A DNA stretch of 11,916 nucleotides from assembly GCA_002309235.1 (NCBI GenBank), contig DBXA01000109.1:1-11916 (forward strand), given 5' to 3'. Below the pieces are notes generated by a model, which saw only the letters and a program-made list of their open reading frames with translations, was not told where the DNA came from and ran no database searches. Shown here in pieces: positions 6,314-11,916 of this stretch. Positions within the stretch are counted from its first letter, which is position 1. Each line of letters begins with the position of its first letter. This DNA is from Christensenella sp. UBA1224. GTDB lineage: Bacteria > Bacillota > Clostridia > Christensenellales > Aristaeellaceae. The translations under genes and the position numbers were made by a program.

Positions 6314-6916
6314 GCACGAAAGGCAGAGGAGGCACATTCCTTACATGATCATTTAAGCAGTATTATAAGTATTCCTTCCTGAAAACGGAAGCTTTTCCAC
6401 CGTCTGTCAATGATCAGCAGTTGATAAATAATGACGGATACCGGATAGAAAAAAGACATTCGATGGATAATACTGACTTTCAACGATGAGATAATAGTGC
6501 GAGCATAGGAGATGTGCCGAATGTCTCGCTGCATATCTGCGATGATATTTTTCAAAGGAGGGCTTCTGCCGCGCACTGCGTTGTGATGATAATCTACACA
6601 GGAACTATCGACCATGTTGAGGCCGGCAGGGCAGCGGATGGCAGGTCGGTCCGGTTTGGAAACCTGAGCCGCAGGCATACTTCCCGGTATGATGTTCAGA
6701 GAGGTGTGCGATAAGAGCGTGGAGCTATGCGCAGAGATGAAGGATATCCCCATTATGCTCGTTCCCGGCTTTCACTTCACCACGGTTATGCTCTTGAGAA
6801 CAAAAAGGCGACGGAATGCCCCGCCTTTTTGCGTACAGGTGATGATCGATCCGGTAAAAAAGGCGAAGGTACAGCGTTCGCATTTGCGCTTTTACATTTT
6901 TGTCAATCTTATCAGA
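6314..6916. other. gene-free intergenic stretch with inverted repeats, possible non-coding RNA
   Basis: About 600 bases separate the leftward transporter promoter from the rightward ruvA promoter. Open frames here give low-complexity, Arg/Ser/His-rich translations without recognisable motifs or matching ribosome binding sites, so I call no protein. Several RNA-like pairings are visible on the plus strand. GCGG and CAGGT (within 6624-6645) can pair with ACCTG and CCGC (within 6660-6675). AAGAGC-GTGG (6713-6722) can pair with CCAC (6780-6783) and GCTCTT (6790-6795), and TGAAG with CTTCA lies inside that. The stretch ends in a terminator-like hairpin at 6801-6831 although no gene precedes it. 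I did not recognise 6S, tmRNA, SRP RNA, RNase P or a riboswitch class. A structured RNA is a guess from these features. Confidence 0.35.
6801..6831 (+). terminator. terminator-like hairpin upstream of ruvA (possibly bidirectional)
   Basis: CAAAAAGGCG (6801-6810) and CGCCTTTTTG (6822-6831) are exact reverse complements around an 11-nt loop. The GC core followed by five T fits an intrinsic terminator on the plus strand, and the matching A-run makes it usable in the other direction too. No protein gene lies upstream on the plus strand for it to serve. It may end a non-coding transcript or insulate ruvA from incoming transcription. Confidence 0.6.
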
Positions 6917-6945
6917 TGGACTTTTCAGCAGCTGCAGGGTATAAT
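6917..6945 (+). promoter_or_regulatory. promoter of the ruvA-ruvB cluster
   Basis: A perfect -10 TATAAT (6940-6945) is preceded, at 17 bp, by TGGACT (6917-6922, four of six matches to TTGACA). Predicted transcription starts near 6952, about 30 nt ahead of the ruvA ATG. It likely drives ruvA, ruvB and the closely spaced genes behind them. Confidence 0.6.
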
Positions 6946-6982
6946 AGGAACAGTTTTATCTGATATAAAAGGCGGTACTGTA

Positions 6983-7579
6983 ATGTTAGCACATCTCAAC
7001 GGCATACTTGCCGAAATGACGGCCGATTCCATCGTGATCGATTGCGGCGGCGTGGGGTACCAGCTCACTGTCAGCGGGGAGACCCTTTCCGGCGCGCCGG
7101 AGATCGGTGAAAAGATGAAGGTATACACGTATATGGCAGTGCGTGAAGACGCGGTCGATCTTTTCGGATTTGCTACACGCGAGGAAAAACGTATGTTTGA
7201 AAGGCTGCGCAGCGTATCCGGCGTGGGACCGAAATCTGCGCTGCAGATCCTCTCAACGCTTGGGACACAGGGGGTATCCATCGCTCTGGCGGCGGGGGAT
7301 GCGACAGCTATCGCGCGGGCGCCCGGCATAGGCAAAAAGACGGCGCAGAGGCTGATACTTGACCTGAGGGACAAGGTAACGGAGGAAGAGCTCCTGCCTT
7401 CTTCCGGCGCAAGGGCAGGCTCCGGACGCAAAAAGGGCGTGGAGGCCGAAGTGATAGAAGCGCTGATGGCGCTTGGCTGCGGTGCTTCCGAGGCGGCCGA
7501 GGCTGTTGCCCGGGTGGCCGGACAGAGTGAGGATGCGAGCGAGCTTACAAGGCTGGCGCTGAAAGGGATGGGCAGGTAA
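6983..7579 (+). CDS. ruvA: Holliday junction branch migration protein RuvA
   Basis: 198 residues, the normal length. RuvA tetramers bind the four-way Holliday junction and load RuvB rings to drive branch migration in recombinational repair. The N-terminal OB domain is recognisable (M-L-A-H-L-N-G-I-L-A, then D-C-G-G-V-G-Y at 20-26). Two helix-hairpin-helix motifs follow: V-S-G-V-G-P-K-S-A (78-86) and A-P-G-I-G-K-K-T-A-Q-R-L (113-124). After a flexible linker rich in Ser, Gly, Arg and Lys (about 139-152), the C-terminal RuvB-contact domain starts at E-V-I-E-A-L-M-A-L-G (156-165). The open frame extends upstream to 6689, but the ATG at 6983 gives the family N-terminus, has AAAAGG 10 nt ahead, and follows the promoter. 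ruvB follows after 3 nt. ruvC, often directly upstream in Clostridia, is absent here. Confidence 0.95.
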   Translation: MLAHLNGILAEMTADSIVIDCGGVGYQLTVSGETLSGAPEIGEKMKVYTYMAVREDAVDLFGFATREEKRMFERLRSVSGVGPKSALQILSTLGTQGVSIALAAGDATAIARAPGIGKKTAQRLILDLRDKVTEEELLPSSGARAGSGRKKGVEAEVIEALMALGCGASEAAEAVARVAGQSEDASELTRLALKGMGR

Positions 7580-7582
7580 TAT

Positions 7583-8617
7583 ATGATGGATGATGCAAGG
7601 ATGATCACCCCGGATCTGCGTATGGACGACGAGCAGGACAACCGCCTGCGCCCGAGGACGCTCGCGGATTATTTCGGGCAGACGAAGATAAAAGAATCAC
7701 TTAGTGTTTATATGCAGGCGGCTGTGGAACGGAATGAACCGCTGGACCATATACTGCTTTACGGCCCTCCCGGTCTTGGAAAGACCACACTCGCGAACAT
7801 CGTAGCGAGCGAGATGGGCCATAATTTCCGTATCACATCCGGCCCGGCGATCGAAAGGCCGGCGGACCTCGTATCCATCCTTTCCAACCTGAATCCGGGA
7901 GATGTGCTCTTTATTGACGAGATCCACCGTCTTTCCCATGCGGTCGAGGAGATACTTTACCCTGCCATGGAGGATTTCGCGCTGGATATCATCATGGGTA
8001 AAGGAGCTATGGCGCATTCCATGCGCATCAAGCTTCCGCAGTTTACACTGATCGGTGCGACGACACGCGCCGGTATGCTGACGTCTCCCCTGAGGGACAG
8101 GTTCCTGATCAGCTTCCGGCTGGAATTGTATACGCCGGAGGAGCTTTCCGTTATCGTGATGCGCTCTGCACGGATATTGGGCGTCAAATGCACGCAGGAA
8201 GGCGCCCTTGAGATCGCTGCACGTTCCCGGGGCACGCCCCGTATCGCCAACAGGATGATAAAGCGCGTCCGCGATTATGCTCAGGTGAAGGGAACAGGCG
8301 GCATCGATCTCGCAATCGCGGAAGAAGCGCTCAACATGCTGGAGGTCGACAGGCTTGGCCTGGATAAGACGGACAGGACGATGCTGCGCACGATGATGGA
8401 AAAGTTCGGCGGAGGCCCTGTGGGCCTGGATACCCTCGCGGCGATCACCGGGGAGGATGCTGCGACCATAGAGGATGTGTATGAACCGTATCTTCTGCAG
8501 CTTGGCTACATCATGCGCACTCCGCGCGGGCGCGTATGCACGCCCCTCGCCTATGAGCATATGGGCATCCGCATGCCGGTCCAGAAGGAATCGGCACAGA
8601 CAAAGATGGATATCTAG
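7583..8617 (+). CDS. ruvB: Holliday junction branch migration ATPase RuvB
   Basis: 344 residues, a full-length hexameric AAA+ motor that works with RuvA. Seen: the N-terminal L-R-P-R-T-L-A-D-Y-F-G-Q (22-33), Walker A GPPGLGKTT (61-69), Walker B V-L-F-I-D-E-I-H-R (108-116), sensor 1 G-A-T-T-R-A-G (158-164), the arginine finger in P-L-R-D-R-F (169-174), and the C-terminal winged-helix DNA-binding part (G-G-G-P-V-G-L-D-T-L-A, then Y-L-L-Q-L-G-Y-I-M-R-T-P-R-G-R). The start is ATGATG at 7583. Either Met could be used, and the gap of only 3 nt to the ruvA stop implies translational coupling, with GGCAGG overlapping the end of ruvA. The downstream acetyltransferase starts 11 nt after the stop. Confidence 0.96.
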   Translation: MMDDARMITPDLRMDDEQDNRLRPRTLADYFGQTKIKESLSVYMQAAVERNEPLDHILLYGPPGLGKTTLANIVASEMGHNFRITSGPAIERPADLVSILSNLNPGDVLFIDEIHRLSHAVEEILYPAMEDFALDIIMGKGAMAHSMRIKLPQFTLIGATTRAGMLTSPLRDRFLISFRLELYTPEELSVIVMRSARILGVKCTQEGALEIAARSRGTPRIANRMIKRVRDYAQVKGTGGIDLAIAEEALNMLEVDRLGLDKTDRTMLRTMMEKFGGGPVGLDTLAAITGEDAATIEDVYEPYLLQLGYIMRTPRGRVCTPLAYEHMGIRMPVQKESAQTKMDI

Positions 8618-8628
8618 GAGGGATCGGA

Positions 8629-9204
8629 ATGCTCACCCATAAGGGAACTGTTCCGCTCGAGACACAACGGCTCATCCTGCGCAGATTCACGCCGGATGAT
8701 GCCCAAGAGATGTTCGAAAACTGGGCGTCGGATGAGGAAGTAGTCCGGTACCTGAGCTGGAAGGCGCATTCCTCGCCGGATAACACGAGGGCCTTCCTGG
8801 AAATGGCGGAAAAGGGCTATGAAAAGGCGGACAACTATCAATGGGCACTGGTCCTGAAGGAGACGGGGACTTTGATAGGATCGCTCGCCGTAGTGGCTGT
8901 CAATGAGCCGATCGCTGAGGCCGAGATCGGCTGGGTGATCGGAAGGAGCTTCTGGGGCAGGGGACTCGCACCGGAAGCTCTCAGACAGGTGATCGCGTTC
9001 CTTTTCGATGAAGTCGGCTTCAACCGCATCAAGGCCGTGCACAATTCGCAGAACCCGAAATCCGGACGTGCCCTCATAAAGAGCGGCATGCGTTACGAAG
9101 GTATGCTGCGTCAAGCTGGTTTGAACAGCGACGGCAGGACTATCGACGTGTGTTATTATTCGATCCTGAAAAGCGATACGCGGCGTACGGATAAGCTGTA
9201 CTGA
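8629..9204 (+). CDS. GNAT N-acetyltransferase, RimJ/RimL-like
   Basis: A 191-residue acetyltransferase using acetyl-CoA. It opens with the RimJ/RimL signature L-E-T-Q-R-L-I-L-R-R-F-T-P-D-D-A (10-25). The acetyl-CoA pyrophosphate loop is G-R-S-F-W-G-R-G-L-A-P-E-A-L (105-118), preceded by the strand A-E-I-G-W-V-I (98-104). The late motif N-P-K-S-G-R-A-L-I-K-S-G-M-R-Y-E-G (142-158) is also typical. This subgroup acetylates protein N-termini, antibiotics or small amines, and the substrate cannot be told here. The ribosome binding site AGGAGGG overlaps the ruvB stop codon, so the gene is part of the ruv transcript. Its placement between ruvB and queA interrupts the commonly seen ruvB-queA adjacency. 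It ends 14 nt before queA. Confidence 0.88.
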   Translation: MLTHKGTVPLETQRLILRRFTPDDAQEMFENWASDEEVVRYLSWKAHSSPDNTRAFLEMAEKGYEKADNYQWALVLKETGTLIGSLAVVAVNEPIAEAEIGWVIGRSFWGRGLAPEALRQVIAFLFDEVGFNRIKAVHNSQNPKSGRALIKSGMRYEGMLRQAGLNSDGRTIDVCYYSILKSDTRRTDKLY

Positions 9205-9218
9205 GAGGCAGTAATCAA

Positions 9219-10241
9219 GTGAAGACGAGTGATTTTGCGTATGATCTGCCGGAGGAGCTGATCGCTCAGACTCCGATCGAGCCGAGGGATTCCTCCCGGC
9301 TTTTTGTAGTACCCAAAGAGGGGCCGTACGAGCACAGGCATTTTTATGACCTGCCGGAATACCTGAAAAAAGGTGATGCTCTGGTCATAAATGTGACGCG
9401 GGTCCTGCCGGCACGCCTGGTCGGGACGAGGGAGACGGGGGGCCTGAGCGAAGTGCTGCTGCTCCGGCGCATCGATATCAGTCATTGGGAGACGCTGGTA
9501 AAACCCGGACGCAAGATGCGCAAAGGGGCGAAGGTTACCTTCGGTGACGGCAGGCTCACGGCTGTTATCGGGGAGACGACGGATGCCGGAGGCCGTGTGG
9601 TGGAATTCACATGGCAGGGCGGATCTTTTGAGGCAGTGCTGGATGAGCTTGGCGAGATGCCCCTCCCGCCTTATATACACGAAAAGCTGGAAGACAGGGA
9701 GAGGTATCAGACTGTCTACGCAAAGGAGGAAGGTTCCGCCGCAGCGCCTACTGCAGGTCTGCATTTTACGGAGGAGCTCCTTGAAAGGATACGCGAAAAA
9801 GGCGTGGATATCATACCGGTTCTTCTGCATGTGGGTCTTGGCACCTTCCGCCCTGTCAAGGCGGAAAACGTGGAAGAGCATACCATGCATTCCGAGTTTT
9901 TTTCTGTGCCGGAGGAGAGTGCGGCAAGGATAAACGCCGTGCGGGAGCGCGGCGGCAGGATATTTGCCGTGGGCACAACTTCGGTGCGCACGCTGGAATC
10001 CGCCTGGAAGGACGGTATGGTGCAGGCTGTCAGCGGCTGGACGGATATCTTTATCAAACCTGGCTATACCTTCCGCGCGCTGGACGGGATCATCACAAAT
10101 TTCCACCTGCCGGAATCCACGCTTGTGATGCTGGTCAGTGCCTTTGAGGGGAGAGAGAGGATACTGGATGCCTACCGTACGGCGGTGAGCATGCGCTATC
10201 GCTTCTTCTCCTTTGGAGACGCTATGCTGCTCCTGCCGTGA
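9219..10241 (+). CDS. queA: S-adenosylmethionine:tRNA ribosyltransferase-isomerase QueA
   Basis: 340 residues, the usual length. QueA transfers and isomerises the ribosyl part of SAM onto 7-aminomethyl-7-deazaguanine in tRNA, the step that makes epoxyqueuosine. Diagnostic blocks: F-A-Y-D-L-P-E-E-L-I-A-Q-T-P (6-19), R-D-S-S-R-L (23-28), P-A-R-L-V-G-T-R-E-T-G-G, K-P-G-R-K-M-R-K-G, A-P-T-A-G-L-H-F-T (176-184), H-V-G-L-G-T-F-R-P-V, G-T-T-S-V-R-T-L-E, and the end Y-R-F-F-S-F-G-D-A-M-L-L. The start codon is GTG at 9219, with GAGAGG 10 nt upstream overlapping the stop of the acetyltransferase gene. The tgt partner is not in this window. Only about 40 nt follow before the lipid kinase gene. Confidence 0.96.
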   Translation: MKTSDFAYDLPEELIAQTPIEPRDSSRLFVVPKEGPYEHRHFYDLPEYLKKGDALVINVTRVLPARLVGTRETGGLSEVLLLRRIDISHWETLVKPGRKMRKGAKVTFGDGRLTAVIGETTDAGGRVVEFTWQGGSFEAVLDELGEMPLPPYIHEKLEDRERYQTVYAKEEGSAAAPTAGLHFTEELLERIREKGVDIIPVLLHVGLGTFRPVKAENVEEHTMHSEFFSVPEESAARINAVRERGGRIFAVGTTSVRTLESAWKDGMVQAVSGWTDIFIKPGYTFRALDGIITNFHLPESTLVMLVSAFEGRERILDAYRTAVSMRYRFFSFGDAMLLLP

Positions 10242-10280
10242 TGAGTGTATTTGCGGATATGAATGAAGGAGAGCGATCGT

Positions 10281-11138
10281 ATGGTGTTTCATATTCTTTA
10301 TAATCCGCTGGCGGGCAATGACGGCGGAAAGGAACGCAGCAGGGGCGTATTAAAGCTGCTCCCTGCCGGCGCAAAGGCGGAATTTGCCGATATTACGGCT
10401 ATCCATGATATGAAAGCATATCTGGCCTCTATCCCTGCGGGGGAAAAGTTCATCATCGCGGGGGGTGACGGGACTCTGCACCACTTTGTAAACTCCCTTC
10501 GGGATGAAGATATGCCTGATGAAGTCGCTTTTTACCCATCGGGAAGCGGGAACGACTTTGTGCGGGATATCGGCGGGGATCCGCTGGGCATCAATGAGAT
10601 AGGACGTTACCTGCGTCATCTTCCCACTGCGTACATAAAAGATAAAGCCTTGCGGTTCATCAACGGCGTAGGCTTTGGCATTGACGGGTATGTGTGCTCC
10701 GAGGGAAATAAGCTTCGAGCCAACTCCAAGGGCAGCATCAATTACAAGGGGATCGCGATCAAAGGCTTCCTGTACGGCTTCAAACCGAAAAAAGCCCGCG
10801 CTGTCGTTGACGGCAAAGTGATAGAGAGGGAAAGGATCTGGATGGCTCCTACGATGAAGGGACGCTATTTCGGCGGCGGAATGATGGTGACGCCCGGACA
10901 GGACAGATCTGATCCGGAGAGAAAGGTGACCATGATGCTGTTTGGCGGCTCCGGTTCTCTACGGACGCTGACTATGCTGCCGAGCGTCTATACAGGCGAA
11001 CATCTCAGATATACGAAATACCTGGAGATCATCAAAGCAAACGAAGTCCGGGTGGAATTTGACAAGCCCTGTGCTTTGCAGATCGACGGAGAGACGATAG
11101 AGGATGTTTCCGGCTACAGTGTCCGCACCGGCTTGTAA
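10281..11138 (+). CDS. diacylglycerol kinase catalytic-domain protein (YegS/DgkB-like lipid kinase)
   Basis: 285 residues from the ATG at 10281. Family members phosphorylate diacylglycerol or related lipids at the inner face of the membrane, recycling lipid turnover products. Seen: the opening strand V-F-H-I-L-Y-N-P-L-A-G-N (2-13), the nucleotide-binding signature I-A-G-G-D-G-T-L-H-H-F-V-N (59-71), and the second conserved block F-Y-P-S-G-S-G-N-D-F-V-R (84-95). A C-terminal beta domain follows, ending in a typical L-Q-I-D-G-E stretch. I prefer the ATG at 10281 to the one at 10263 because AAGGAG (10266-10271) lies 9 nt before it and the family begins at this strand. It is the last of the tightly spaced genes and is followed by a hairpin. 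Whether it uses diacylglycerol, another lipid or a sphingoid base is open. Confidence 0.88.
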   Translation: MVFHILYNPLAGNDGGKERSRGVLKLLPAGAKAEFADITAIHDMKAYLASIPAGEKFIIAGGDGTLHHFVNSLRDEDMPDEVAFYPSGSGNDFVRDIGGDPLGINEIGRYLRHLPTAYIKDKALRFINGVGFGIDGYVCSEGNKLRANSKGSINYKGIAIKGFLYGFKPKKARAVVDGKVIERERIWMAPTMKGRYFGGGMMVTPGQDRSDPERKVTMMLFGGSGSLRTLTMLPSVYTGEHLRYTKYLEIIKANEVRVEFDKPCALQIDGETIEDVSGYSVRTGL

Positions 11139-11146
11139 AGGACTAT

Positions 11147-11204
11147 AGAAGCTGCTTAAAGCGGGAAAAGACGGAAGTCGTTTGATGTAGCGGCTTCTGT
11201 TTGT
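11147..11204 (+). terminator. probable terminator after the lipid kinase gene
   Basis: AGAAGCTGCT (11147-11156) pairs with AGCGGCTTCT (11189-11198) over 10 bp with one G-U pair. An inner GAC/GTC hairpin lies in the 32-nt loop region, and GTTTGTAT follows. The T-tract is interrupted, so termination may be partial. A competing pair, CGGGAAA (11162-11168) with TTTCCCG (11214-11220), crosses this stem. Confidence 0.45.
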
Positions 11205-11262
11205 ATATATGAGTTTCCCGGATTTATATACCGTTCAGACAAGAAAGCGACGGGAAGACAGG

Positions 11263-11916
11263 ATGGAAAAAGGCAGAGACTGGCTGTTGTATCATTCGCT
11301 GCGCGGTCTGCATCTTATTGACAAGGTGCCAAAGGCGCAGGCAGTGCACGACTTAATGGGGCTTCAGAGCCAGTTTTCCGATAACCCCAGGGTATCCCTG
11401 CAGCTGCGCGCTTCCGATTATGACGCGCGGGACTGGGGGAAGGGACTGGTCAAGATATGGTGTCACAGAAATACGATGCACCTTGTAGCTGAAGAGGAAA
11501 TGGGATTGTACCTTGCAGCGTCGGATCGTCTCGGCCCGTTTGAAGATGCGTGGTGGGGCATGACGGCTGCGGATATGGAAAAATGGTCACCATTTATATT
11601 GGAAGAGATCGCAAAAGGGAACGATACGAGAGAAGGCCTGAAAGCAGCCTGCAGAAGTGCGGGTATGACGGAAGAGATGTGCAAAGCGGCCTTCTATGGG
11701 TGGGGAGGCCTGATAAAGGAGCTGTGTTACCGCGGAAAGATAGCGGGATATCCGGGAAACGGGAAGAGATACAGGATCATGCAGGACGTTGACTTCCCTG
11801 AAAAGACCCAGGCCAGGCTCACATTGATCGACCGGTATTTCGATGTTTTCGGTCCGGCTTCAGCAGAAGACTGCAGAGCTTTCTTTGGCAGGAACAAAGG
11901 CGAGATGAAGGAATAC
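11263..11916 (+). CDS. winged-helix DNA glycosylase of the AlkZ/YcaQ (HTH_42) superfamily, N-terminal part (runs off right edge)
   Basis: 218 codons from the ATG at 11263 run open to the window end without a stop. The protein begins M-E-K-G-R-D-W-L-L-Y-H-S-L-R-G-L and has L-M-G-L-Q-S-Q-F-S-D-N-P-R at 31-43. The Q35-x-Q37 motif matches the catalytic Q-x-Q of AlkZ-type glycosylases, which excise bulky or crosslinked bases. The YcaQ branch has Q-x-D instead. The later W-C-H-R-N-T-M-H-L-V matches the family R-G-T-x-H-L-V block. A tandem winged-helix build is expected for the family. GGGAAG-ACAGG precedes the ATG, a modest ribosome binding site. It follows a hairpin after the lipid kinase, so it may have its own promoter. 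Family membership is fairly sure; glycosylase activity is inferred from the motif. Confidence 0.78.
   Translation, partial: MEKGRDWLLYHSLRGLHLIDKVPKAQAVHDLMGLQSQFSDNPRVSLQLRASDYDARDWGKGLVKIWCHRNTMHLVAEEEMGLYLAASDRLGPFEDAWWGMTAADMEKWSPFILEEIAKGNDTREGLKAACRSAGMTEEMCKAAFYGWGGLIKELCYRGKIAGYPGNGKRYRIMQDVDFPEKTQARLTLIDRYFDVFGPASAEDCRAFFGRNKGEMKEY

Noticed and set aside
6600..6690. Possible SRP RNA or cobalamin riboswitch suggested by GTCGGTCCGG and GGTTTGGAAACC
   Set aside because: The conserved SRP helix 8 sequence and the B12-box are not present. Only general stem-loops remain.
6514..6714. 66-codon plus-strand open frame, with AAAGGAGGG near 6554
   Set aside because: The purine-rich site is inside the frame, not before its start. 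The next ATG lies too far from it, and the peptide (Arg-rich) has no features.
6349..6753. 134-codon minus-strand open frame in the intergenic stretch
   Set aside because: No recognisable domain and an odd composition. Kept only as a weak finding of possible gene decay, not as a gene.
6801..6900. Second hairpin with GTAAAA and TTTTAC arms after the terminator at 6801-6831
   Set aside because: The pairing is asymmetric with short arms and no clear function, likely chance in an A/T-rich stretch.
7697..8560. 287-codon minus-strand open frame
   Set aside because: Antisense to ruvB, whose motifs are unmistakable. No family features in the antisense product.
9156..10292. 378-codon open frame on the minus strand
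   Set aside because: It lies entirely antisense to queA and its flanks, and its translation is rich in His, Arg and Gln with no domain. It is a shadow of the queA reading frame.
11201..11230. Possible promoter (TTGTAT, 17-19 bp, TTATAT/TATATA) before the glycosylase gene
   Set aside because: The -35 match is poor and the A+T-rich stretch offers several equally weak -10 candidates, so no site can be assigned.

Overview
The window looks like chromosomal DNA of a low-to-mid-GC Gram-positive bacterium, most likely Clostridia (Lachnospiraceae/Oscillospiraceae-like). The reasons are strong AGGAGG-type ribosome binding sites, consensus sigma-A promoters (TTGACA/TATAAT), a polysaccharide-type (LplB/LplC/LipO-like) sugar ABC transporter of the kind abundant in gut and rumen Firmicutes, and a ruvA-ruvB-...-queA cluster. 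The genus is inferred from gene content only.

Left half, minus strand (positions 1 to about 6313): a carbohydrate-uptake and metabolism region built from three transcription units that all read leftward. (i) Two permeases (5228-6175 and 4287-5186) and a secreted solute-binding protein (2694-4214) form an ABC importer operon. It is driven by a promoter at 6285-6313 flanked by a 9-bp direct repeat and ends at a strong hairpin at 2612-2645. No ATPase is encoded, so a shared ATPase elsewhere is presumed. (ii) A uroporphyrinogen-decarboxylase-family protein (1251-2366) has its own consensus promoter, a leader of about 130 nt and its own terminator. (iii) A BadF/NagK-type sugar kinase (129-1085) overlaps by ATGA a SIS-domain sugar-phosphate protein that runs off the left edge, with its own promoter at 1124-1153. 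Together these could take up a (possibly amino-sugar) glycoside, phosphorylate a released sugar, and isomerise or cleave the sugar phosphate. The role of the UroD-like protein is unknown. Units (ii) and (iii) are visibly more A+T-rich than the transporter and the right half.

Middle (about 6314 to 6916): roughly 600 bases without a convincing gene. It contains several inverted repeats and an intrinsic terminator-like hairpin at 6801-6831, and may encode a structured non-coding RNA.

Right half, plus strand (6917 to the end): a housekeeping and DNA-maintenance run. It consists of ruvA-ruvB (Holliday junction branch migration), a GNAT acetyltransferase, queA (queuosine tRNA modification) and a diacylglycerol-kinase-family lipid kinase, all with very short gaps, then a hairpin. 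A truncated winged-helix protein of the AlkZ/YcaQ DNA glycosylase superfamily, carrying a Q-x-Q motif, runs off the right edge. ruvC is not next to ruvA.

No transposon, CRISPR array, tRNA or rRNA was recognised. The sequence reads mostly as ordinary chromosome. The least explained parts are the UroD-like protein with altered metal-ligand positions, the operator-like repeats at the transporter promoter, and the gene-free 6314-6916 stretch.
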